DNA of 27,885 bases from CAZSWR01 sp964610885 (lineage in GTDB: Bacteria > Bacteroidota > Ignavibacteria > Kapaibacteriales > UBA2268): the NCBI GenBank assembly GCA_964610885.1, contig CAZSWR010000046.1:1-27885 (forward strand). Reading direction: 5' to 3'. The position numbers and the translations under genes were made by a program. Positions 18,201 through 24,425 of the stretch are shown here, in pieces. The notes under the pieces are model-generated. The model saw only the letters and a program-made list of their open reading frames with translations, made no database searches and was not told where the DNA came from. Each line of letters begins with the position of its first letter. Position 1 is the stretch's first letter.

Positions 18201-18352
18201 ATAATTATCCTGTCGAAATGTTGAATTTTCAATAAATACATTGGTGCCAAGAATAATAACCAATTTGTAAGGGTTTTGTTACATATAATATTTTGCTCAT
18301 TGCTATACTTAGTGGGTGATTGAATACTCACATATCAGTAAAATGGTTTCTT

Positions 18353-18404
18353 AAGAGGCTGTTGGAACAGTAAAGAATCTGAAACAATGGGTATCAACCC
18401 ATTG
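18353..18404 (+). repeat. Dispersed repeat family 2, copy 2
   Basis: AAGAGGCTGTTG (18353-18364) is followed after 20 nt by the hairpin CAATGGGT-ATCA-ACCCATTG (18385-18404). The head matches copy 1 at 15263-15313 exactly, the stem has a different sequence but keeps pairing, and the flanking CTnAAGAGGCTGTTGnAA also agrees. It is in the opposite orientation to copy 1, so the two flank the Asp-box gene as inverted copies. Confidence 0.6.
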
Positions 18405-18445
18405 CATACATCGTGGTAACTCATTGAAATATCAGCAATTCCCCA

Positions 18446-18515
18446 ACCCCCTTTTTCTAAGGGGGCTGAAGAACGGTTTGCGCTAATACATTGATAATAT
18501 TGGAGATATAGCTTG
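18446..18515 (+). repeat. Dispersed intergenic repeat family 1, copy B
   Basis: Partner of 47-116, aligned over about 70 nt. CCCCC and GGGGG blocks near its left end can form a hairpin (CCCCCTTTTTCTAAGGGGG). It follows copy 2 of repeat family 2 by 41 nt, so this gene-free stretch is a mosaic of several repeat families. Confidence 0.5.
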
Positions 18516-18522
18516 TTTCGAA

Positions 18523-18870
18523 CCCACGGGTTAACCTGTGGGATGGCTGATCAATACTTTTTCTAATGTATCGCGTAGCGATTTAACTTTGGTAGAAATA
18601 GAATGAGTGGGGTTATTGGCTATCCCGTAGGGATTAAATTCTAAATCTTTATATTTGTACTTTTGATTTATCATTCCCACTCGAGCGGAATATGCTTTTG
18701 TCTCAACCAGTTAATTGTATCAAATAGCATTTAAAGATTCAGTTCATTACAGAGAAAGCACTACAATATCCTTTGTTAATTTATCTCGGAAAATCCGAGA
18801 ATTTAACCTCTACGATGTAAGTAAACTATTGAAGATTCGGCCACCTACCATAATTTAACCGCTACGCGGT
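18523..18870. repeat. Cluster of REP-like short palindromes
   Basis: Five small hairpins lie within 350 bp: CCCAC...GTGGG (18523-18542), ATCGCGTAGCGAT (18570-18582), ATCCCGTAGGGAT (18622-18634), TCTCGGAAAATCCGAGA (18784-18800) and ACCGCTACGCGGT (18858-18870). Most abut a TTTAAC or TTAAAT tract, giving a hairpin-plus-tract unit. Stem sequences differ but the pairing is kept. Near-identical ACCGCGTAGCGGT palindromes occur at 27.69-27.75 kb next to a Y1 transposase fragment. No open reading frame of note exists from 18264 to 19146. Confidence 0.65.
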
Positions 18871-18967
18871 AATTTTAATACCCCAATTTTTCTTGCAGTC
18901 TCATAATGGTATGTGGTATTGTACCCACACAAAACAGCGAAGAGGCATAATAATAATGTTCGTACTA

Positions 18968-19001
18968 TCACAGTTCATTTGTTTACCGTGATCTGATGAA
19001 C
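18968..19001. promoter_or_regulatory. Overlapping inverted repeats upstream of rex
   Basis: GTTCAT (18973-18978) is complementary to ATGAAC (18996-19001), and ATCAC (18968-18972) to GTGAT (18988-18992). The half-site TCAC resembles part of the TTGTGA-type Rex box but spacing does not fit the usual TTGTGAnnnnnnTCACAA. It is recorded as a possible regulator site, with low confidence. Confidence 0.25.
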
Positions 19002-19059
19002 AATTGACGGGAAATAATTCGTGATGTTGAAAAAAAAATCACAATGAGAAAAAATTCAC

Positions 19060-19090
19060 TTGCATCATGTTTTTAAATTAAGTAAATTTG
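19060..19090 (+). promoter_or_regulatory. Candidate Bacteroidota-type promoter for the rex-hyd operon
   Basis: TTG (19060-19062) and TAAATTTG (19083-19090) match the TTTG...TAnnTTTG pattern with a 20-bp spacer. Transcription would start near 19095-19098, about 60 nt before the rex ATG at 19159. The element overlaps the first of two inverted repeats, as expected for an operator that blocks RNA polymerase. Confidence 0.5.
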
Positions 19091-19129
19091 TATCGATAAA
19101 AATTTACCGATAAAATAATACCGGTAAAT
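19082..19129. promoter_or_regulatory. Paired inverted repeats, candidate operator in the rex leader
   Basis: GTAAATTT (19082-19089) is complementary to AAATTTAC (19100-19107), and ATTTACCG (19102-19109) to CGGTAAAT (19122-19129). The central ATTTAC is shared by both, so only one pairing can form at a time. They overlap or directly follow the predicted -7 element. The site could be autoregulatory for Rex or bind another regulator; it does not match the textbook Rex box. Confidence 0.4.
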
Positions 19130-19158
19130 GAATAACGAAACTGTTTTTGAGGTTGATT

Positions 19159-19812
19159 ATGGAAAACGAAATTGTGCATATCCCGGAACCGACGCTGCGC
19201 CGATTGGTTCGATACTTGCATTTCCTTCAGAAACAAACCGATCGCGATTCCAAAATGGTCTCGAGCACTATAATTGCTGAGCATTTGAATCTCGATTCAG
19301 TACAGGTGCGCAAAGACCTCCAATACACCCGCTTGCCCGGAAGGCCCAAAACGGGATGGATCATCGACGAACTTATTTCGGCAATCGAGAACACTCTCGG
19401 CTGGAATAATTTCAACGATGCCTTCCTCGTCGGTGCGGGCCAATTGGGAGCCACTTTGCTCGGCTACGAAGGATTTAGGAACTATGGATTCAATTTCGTT
19501 GCGGCATTCGACGTTTCGCCGAAAATCATCGGGAAATCGATTAACGGAATACAAGTGCTTCCGGTGGATAAAATAGTTGACCTCGCACGCCGTATGCACA
19601 CGCACATCGGCGTCTTGACCGTGCCGGCCGAAGCCGCGCAGGAAGCAGCCAATCTGCTCATCGATGGAGGCATACTTGCAATCTGGAATTTCTCCCCGTC
19701 GCAAATCGAAGTGCCCGAACACATTATCGTCGTCAATGCACAGTTTTCGCAGGATATCGCAGTCATTGCGAACAAACTGTCTGTTTCGTTAAAGTCAAAA
19801 CTTGGTGTTTAA
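19159..19812 (+). CDS. rex: Redox-sensing transcriptional repressor Rex
   Basis: Rex binds DNA when NADH is low and releases it when the NADH/NAD+ ratio rises, derepressing fermentation and hydrogenase genes. The 217-residue protein has the N-terminal winged helix at about 1-75 (IPEPTLRRL..., then SVQVRKDLQYT, the recognition-helix motif) and a C-terminal Rossmann domain with VGAGQLG near 93-99 for dinucleotide, AAFDVSPKIIGK, and LTVPAEAAQEAANLL. The final helix (QFSQDIAVIANKL) fits the domain-swapped dimer of the family. The start is the ATG at 19159, with GAGG 6 nt upstream; an in-frame TTG at 19147 is less likely. It is the first gene of the hydrogenase operon, 18 nt before hydC, which strongly suggests that it controls the operon and itself. 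Confidence 0.94.
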   Translation: MENEIVHIPEPTLRRLVRYLHFLQKQTDRDSKMVSSTIIAEHLNLDSVQVRKDLQYTRLPGRPKTGWIIDELISAIENTLGWNNFNDAFLVGAGQLGATLLGYEGFRNYGFNFVAAFDVSPKIIGKSINGIQVLPVDKIVDLARRMHTHIGVLTVPAEAAQEAANLLIDGGILAIWNFSPSQIEVPEHIIVVNAQFSQDIAVIANKLSVSLKSKLGV

Positions 19813-19830
19813 TTAAAAGGATAAAACCGT

Positions 19831-20355
19831 ATGTGTAGAACAAATGGGAACGGCTCCGGTCTGATGGTGAGGAAATTCGAAAAGGTATGCGAAATCCTCG
19901 AGAAATACGCCTACGACCCGTCGAAGCTCATTCCGATACTTCAAGCTACTCAGGAAGAATACCGTTATCTTCCCGAGGAAATTCTTACCTTCATCGCCTC
20001 TTCGCTCGATATTTCGCCCGCAAGAGTCTATGGAGTTGCCACATTCTATGCCCACTTCGCGCTCGAACCGAAGGGTAAATATATAATCAAAGTTTGCGAC
20101 GGAACCGCTTGCCACGTCAAGAATTCGGTCCCGATCATCGAAGCAATCATGCAGAAGCTCCATCTGAACGAAGATAAACACACCACAGACGACATGCTCT
20201 TCACGCTCGAAACTGTTTCGTGCCTCGGCGCATGCGGCCTGGCTCCGGTCGTGGTCATTAACGAAGAAGTCCATTCGATGATGACACCCTCCAAAACTGT
20301 GAAAATTGTCGAAAAAATTATGGAATCGGAAAAGGAGCTTAGCAATGTTGAATAA
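19831..20355 (+). CDS. hydC: [FeFe]-hydrogenase subunit HydC (NuoE-like, 2Fe-2S)
   Basis: This is the small thioredoxin-fold subunit of a trimeric NAD-linked hydrogenase, homologous to NuoE of complex I. The 174-residue chain has the four ligands of its [2Fe-2S] cluster: Cys89 and Cys94 (CDGTAC) and Cys131 and Cys135 (CLGAC). The helical N-terminal part carries YLPEEIL and GVATFYAHF, both typical of NuoE. AAAAGGA sits 9 nt before the ATG. The first dozen residues (MCRTNGNGSGLM) are an unusual extension, and the internal Met12 is a possible alternative start but lacks a good ribosome site. In the complex this cluster takes electrons near the HydB flavin. It overlaps hydB by 11 nt. Confidence 0.9.
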   Translation: MCRTNGNGSGLMVRKFEKVCEILEKYAYDPSKLIPILQATQEEYRYLPEEILTFIASSLDISPARVYGVATFYAHFALEPKGKYIIKVCDGTACHVKNSVPIIEAIMQKLHLNEDKHTTDDMLFTLETVSCLGACGLAPVVVINEEVHSMMTPSKTVKIVEKIMESEKELSNVE

Positions 20356-22246
20356 AGTCATTAACTTAGATAGAATCAAACAGGACTACCTGAAACAAAG
20401 CCAATCCGTACAGCGCCGCATCACGGTCTGTGGCGGCACGGGCTGCGTCGCAAATGGCGCGCTCAAAGTTGTGGCGGCTTTCCAAAAAATTATCGCCGAA
20501 AAGGGCTTGGAAGTGATCGTCGAACTGAAAGAAGAAGAACACAAACCGCAGAATGTGATGATTTCCGAGAGCGGTTGCCAGGGCTTCTGCCAGATGGGCC
20601 CCACCGTTACGATCGATCCCGACGACATACTCTACATGAGAGTGGCCGAGGGCGACGTCCAAGAAATCGTCGATACCACTCTGCTCGGCGGCGAAATCAT
20701 CGATCGCCTGCTGTTCCGCGACCCCAAAAACGGCAAACACTGCCGCGGCGAACATGAAATAGATTTCTATACCAAGCAAAACCGCGTCGTACTCGGTGCC
20801 TGCGGCCATATTAACCCGAACGACATTAACGAATACATTGCCCACGACGGCTACTTTGCCGCCATGAAGGCATACATGGAGATGACCCCCGAAGACATCT
20901 GCAAGTCAATTACTGCTTCGGGCCTTCGCGGCCGCGGCGGTGGCGGATTCCCCACCGGAAGGAAATGGGAACTGACACGTATCCAGCCCGGCAATAAAAA
21001 ATATGTGATCTGCAACGGCGACGAAGGCGATCCGGGTGCATTCATGGACCGCAGCGTCATGGAGGGCAATCCCCACGCCGTCATCGAGGGCATGATGATT
21101 GCAGCCAAAGCTATCGGCGCCAACGAAGGCTTTGTCTATGTCCGTATGGAATACCCGTTCGCTGTCCGCAGACTCAAAAAAGCAGTCGAAGACGCCGAAA
21201 AGAATGGCTTGCTCGGCGACAATATCTTCGGTTCGGGCTACAGTTTCCGCATGAACGTTATGGAGGGCGCGGGCGCATTCGTTTGCGGCGAGGAAACCGC
21301 ATTGATCAGCTCGATCGAGGGCAAACGCGGCATGCCCATGCCCAAGCCACCGTTCCCCGCGCAATCGGGCCTCTTCGGCAAACCGACCGTTATCAACAAC
21401 GTCGAAACGCTTGCCAGCATTCCTTACATTATCCGTAATGGATTCATGAAATACCGCTCGGTCGGTACGGAATCCTCGCCCGGCACGAAAACATTTGCGC
21501 TCACGGGCCACGTGGCCAATACGGGCCTCATCGAAGTACCATTCGGCACCACTCTCCGCGAAATCGTTTTCGATATCGGCGGCGGATTGGTCAACGAAAA
21601 GGGTAAATCCATCCCCGACTGTTTCAAAGCAGTCCAAATCGGCGGGCCTTCGGGCGGCTGCCTCACGGAAAAACATTTGGATATGCCTTTGGAATTCGAT
21701 TCGCTTCTGAAAATCGGCGCAATGGTTGGTTCCGGCGGCCTCGTCGTGATGAACCAAGAGACATGTATGGTGCAGATTGCACGCTATTTCATGCAATTCA
21801 CACAAAACGAATCCTGCGGCAAATGCGTTCTCTGCCGCGAGGGTACCAAACAAATGCTTGCATTGCTCGACGACATTATCGAGGGCCGCGCCACTATGGA
21901 CACGCTCGAATTGCTCGAATCGCTCGCGAAAGCCGTGAAACTCGGTTCGCTCTGCGGCCTTGGGAAAACAGCCCCGAACCCCGTGCTTTCCACCTTGGCT
22001 AACTTCCGCGAGGAATACCTTGCGCACATCCAGCAGAAACGCTGCCCGGCCAAGAAATGCAAAGCCCTCACGCCACCGGAAATCGATTACGATAAATGCG
22101 TCGGATGTATGCTTTGCGTGAAGCAATGCCCCGTCGGAGCAATTTCTGGCGAACTCCGCAAAGTGCACGAAATCGACGTGGACAAGTGCATCAAATGCGG
22201 CGCTTGCAAATCAGTATGCAAAATGAACGCTATCATGGGAGTATGA
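20345..22246 (+). CDS. hydB: [FeFe]-hydrogenase subunit HydB (NuoF-like flavoprotein)
   Basis: HydB carries FMN and binds NAD(H); in bifurcating hydrogenases it splits or combines electrons between NADH and ferredoxin. The 633-residue protein has, in order, an N-terminal thioredoxin-like [2Fe-2S] domain (Cys29, 34, 78, 82), the Nuo51 FMN/NADH domain with GRGGGGFPTG near 196-205 and CNGDEGDPGAF near 223-233, an SLBB segment near 385-430, the N3-type [4Fe-4S] site (Cys491, 494, 497, 537), and a C-terminal 2x[4Fe-4S] ferredoxin (Cys585, 588, 591, 595; Cys615, 618, 621, 625). This fusion of domains at both ends is the HydB rather than the plain NuoF form. The start is the ATG at 20345, with AGGAG 7 nt before it inside the end of hydC; an in-frame upstream start at 20306 has no such site. 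Confidence 0.94.
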   Translation: MLNKVINLDRIKQDYLKQSQSVQRRITVCGGTGCVANGALKVVAAFQKIIAEKGLEVIVELKEEEHKPQNVMISESGCQGFCQMGPTVTIDPDDILYMRVAEGDVQEIVDTTLLGGEIIDRLLFRDPKNGKHCRGEHEIDFYTKQNRVVLGACGHINPNDINEYIAHDGYFAAMKAYMEMTPEDICKSITASGLRGRGGGGFPTGRKWELTRIQPGNKKYVICNGDEGDPGAFMDRSVMEGNPHAVIEGMMIAAKAIGANEGFVYVRMEYPFAVRRLKKAVEDAEKNGLLGDNIFGSGYSFRMNVMEGAGAFVCGEETALISSIEGKRGMPMPKPPFPAQSGLFGKPTVINNVETLASIPYIIRNGFMKYRSVGTESSPGTKTFALTGHVANTGLIEVPFGTTLREIVFDIGGGLVNEKGKSIPDCFKAVQIGGPSGGCLTEKHLDMPLEFDSLLKIGAMVGSGGLVVMNQETCMVQIARYFMQFTQNESCGKCVLCREGTKQMLALLDDIIEGRATMDTLELLESLAKAVKLGSLCGLGKTAPNPVLSTLANFREEYLAHIQQKRCPAKKCKALTPPEIDYDKCVGCMLCVKQCPVGAISGELRKVHEIDVDKCIKCGACKSVCKMNAIMGV

Positions 22247-22321
22247 TGAAAGATGATATTAATCGAAATAAATAATAATAGATTCTTTATAAATTAATTT
22301 CAACATACTTTAGGAAATAAA

Positions 22322-24325
22322 ATGAAACATATAATTATAGATGGTAAATCAGTTCCTTTTGAGAATGAAAGAAACGTACTCGAAGTGATTCGTGCTGCCA
22401 AGATAGATATTCCCACATTTTGCTACCATTCCGAGCTGAGCGTCTATGGCGCATGCCGCCTTTGCATTTGCGAAATCGAAGGCCGCGGCGTGCAGGCCAC
22501 CTGCTCCATCGTGCCCGAGGACGGGATGGTGGTCCGCACGAACACTGCGCAAATCCGCGAAATGCGCAAAATCACTATTGAATTGCTTCTGGCCAGCTAC
22601 GACCACAATTGCCCCACTTGCGCAAAGAACTCTTCGTGCAAGCTCCAAGAAATCGCCTACCGTTTGGGCGTGAACAAAATTCGCTTCCACAAATCCGATC
22701 GCGTGCTGCCCATCGACGAATCGTCGCCGGCCATCGTCCGCGACCCGAATAAATGTATCCTCTGCGGCGATTGCGTCCGCGCTTGCAACGAAATCCAAGG
22801 CATCGGCGCCATCGATTTCACTTCCCGCGGTGCGCACGTAACAGTCCAACCGGCCTTCTCGAAAGGTATCTCGAAAGTGGATTGCATCGATTGCGGCCAA
22901 TGCGCCCGCGTCTGCCCCACCGGCGCCATCGTGCCGAAATCGGACGTGGCCCACGTTTGGAAAATGATCGACAATCCGACGAAAAAGGTTGTCGCGCAGA
23001 TTGCTCCGGCAGTGCGCGTGGCCATCGGCGAAGCATTCGGACTCGAACCCGGAACAGTTCTGATCGGCCAAATCGTGGCCGCGCTGAAACTGATCGGATT
23101 CGACAAAGTGTTCGATACAGGCTTTTCGGCAGACCTTACGGTGGTCGAGGAAGGCACAGAATTCATCGAGCGCAAAATGAAAGGCGAAAACCTGCCGCAG
23201 TTCACATCGTGCTGCCCGGGTTGGGTGAAATACGTCGAGCAATACTATCCGGAATTGCTCCCGAACCTTTCGACCTGCCGCTCGCCCCAGCAAATGTTCG
23301 GATCGGTGGCCAAGCGCACACTGCCCGAAGAATTGAAATGCAAGAAAGAAGATTTGATCGTTGTATCAATTATGCCCTGCACCGCTAAGAAATTCGAAGC
23401 AAATCGCGAAGAATTCTCGGCAAATGGAATAAAAGACGTTGACTATGTGATTACGACCCAAGAATTGGCAATTATGATTAAAGAAGCAGGTATTAGATTT
23501 GCAGATTTAATGCCGGAATCTTTGGATATGCCTTTGGGTTTCAAAACCGGTGCAGGCATTATTTTTGGCGCCTCGGGCGGCGTGAGCGAAGCAGTTTTGC
23601 GCTTTGCTTACGAGAAAATCAAAGGCGAGAAACTCGACTTCGTGGACTTCAAAGAGGTGCGCGGACTCGAAGGCGTACGCACTGCCGAAATCAAAATCGA
23701 CGAGACCACAGTGCGCCTTGCAATCGTCCACAGCCTGAAGAACGCCAAGAAACTGATCGAAGACGTCAAAGCAGGCCGCGCCAACTACGATATCGTGGAG
23801 GTTATGTCCTGCCCGGGCGGTTGCATCGGCGGAGCCGGCCAACCTGTCTATTACGACGAAGACGTGAAGGAACGCCGCCAACGCGGTATCTACGCAGCCG
23901 ACAAAATGATGCAGCTCCACAAATCCCAAGAGAACCCATATGTGGCGAAGCTCTATGCAGACCACTTGGGCGAAGTGGGCGGCCACAATGCACACGAGAC
24001 GCTCCACACCGAGTACCGCCGCCGCCGCAGAATCGAGTTGGAAGACATGACACTCGTCGAGGGCGAGGAAAACAAAGTAAAAATCAATGTTTGCCTCGGC
24101 ACGAGTTGCTTCGTGAAGGGTTCGCAAACCATACTGAAAAAAGTGATGAACTACGTCGGAGAGCAAGGCCTTTCAAGCGACGTGAAGATCAAAGCCAGCT
24201 TCTGCATGGAGAATTGCGACAACGGCCCCACGGTAACCGTCGGCGGAAAAATAATGCACAAGTGCACTTATTCGTCTGTAATCGAAGAGTTGGAAAAAGA
24301 GCTTTCCGGCATCAAAAATAAGTAA
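22322..24325 (+). CDS. hydA: [FeFe]-hydrogenase catalytic subunit HydA, bifurcating type
   Basis: HydA reversibly reduces protons to H2 at the H-cluster. The 667-residue protein carries an N-terminal 2Fe-2S domain (Cys34, 45, 48, 61), a His/Cys [4Fe-4S] site (His95, Cys97, 100, 106), a 2x[4Fe-4S] domain (Cys145, 148, 151, 155; Cys188, 191, 194, 198), and the H-domain with its three signatures: TSCCPGW (295-301), MPCTAKKFE (351-359) and EVMSCPGGCIGGAGQP (493-508). Cluster ligands are Cys298, 353, 497 and 501, with Cys297 the expected proton-transfer residue. A C-terminal thioredoxin-like 2Fe-2S domain (Cys591, 596, 628, 632) is the extra module seen in HydA of trimeric bifurcating enzymes. AGGA precedes the ATG. 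The 75-nt gap after hydB has no clear terminator. Near residue 416, GASGGVSEA has Ser where CpI-type enzymes have Met. Confidence 0.95.
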   Translation: MKHIIIDGKSVPFENERNVLEVIRAAKIDIPTFCYHSELSVYGACRLCICEIEGRGVQATCSIVPEDGMVVRTNTAQIREMRKITIELLLASYDHNCPTCAKNSSCKLQEIAYRLGVNKIRFHKSDRVLPIDESSPAIVRDPNKCILCGDCVRACNEIQGIGAIDFTSRGAHVTVQPAFSKGISKVDCIDCGQCARVCPTGAIVPKSDVAHVWKMIDNPTKKVVAQIAPAVRVAIGEAFGLEPGTVLIGQIVAALKLIGFDKVFDTGFSADLTVVEEGTEFIERKMKGENLPQFTSCCPGWVKYVEQYYPELLPNLSTCRSPQQMFGSVAKRTLPEELKCKKEDLIVVSIMPCTAKKFEANREEFSANGIKDVDYVITTQELAIMIKEAGIRFADLMPESLDMPLGFKTGAGIIFGASGGVSEAVLRFAYEKIKGEKLDFVDFKEVRGLEGVRTAEIKIDETTVRLAIVHSLKNAKKLIEDVKAGRANYDIVEVMSCPGGCIGGAGQPVYYDEDVKERRQRGIYAADKMMQLHKSQENPYVAKLYADHLGEVGGHNAHETLHTEYRRRRRIELEDMTLVEGEENKVKINVCLGTSCFVKGSQTILKKVMNYVGEQGLSSDVKIKASFCMENCDNGPTVTVGGKIMHKCTYSSVIEELEKELSGIKNK

Positions 24326-24340
24326 TTAACATAGATAACT

Positions 24341-24384
24341 TGCCCTTCTTTTCCGCACTTATTCGAGGGTTGAGGGGAAGGGCA
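24341..24384. promoter_or_regulatory. Hairpin in the hydA-hydS gap
   Basis: TGCCCTTC (24341-24348) is complementary to GAAGGGCA (24377-24384) with a 28-nt loop. It lies between the hydA stop and the ATG of the sensor gene. A run TTTT follows only later, within GGTTGTTTTC, so it may be an attenuator, an mRNA processing or stability element that lowers expression of the downstream pair, or a weak terminator. Confidence 0.35.
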
Positions 24385-24425
24385 GGTATTAAAAGGTTGT
24401 TTTCAAAATCGAGCGGGAGATGGCT

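Noticed and set aside
18523..18870. Possible CRISPR array in the repeat-rich gap
   Set aside because: The palindromes differ in sequence, are 13-20 nt, and are irregularly spaced; there are no uniform direct repeats or cas genes.
19021..19042. CGTGAT and ATCACA as a Rex box upstream of rex
   Set aside because: The half sites are about 12 nt apart with an A-rich spacer, wider than the usual Rex operator, so this was not called.
20906..22168. Open frame of 420 codons antisense to hydB
   Set aside because: It runs opposite to a gene with complete cofactor motifs; the composition (Ala, His, Phe, Arg-rich) is that of a shadow frame.
20345..22246. NuoE/NuoF-like genes as part of respiratory complex I
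   Set aside because: HydA follows directly, HydB has the extra N- and C-terminal Fe-S domains, and no other nuo genes are present.
22349..23293. Open frame of 314 codons antisense to hydA
   Set aside because: Same reasoning: no motif, and the opposite strand encodes all Fe-S ligands of HydA.
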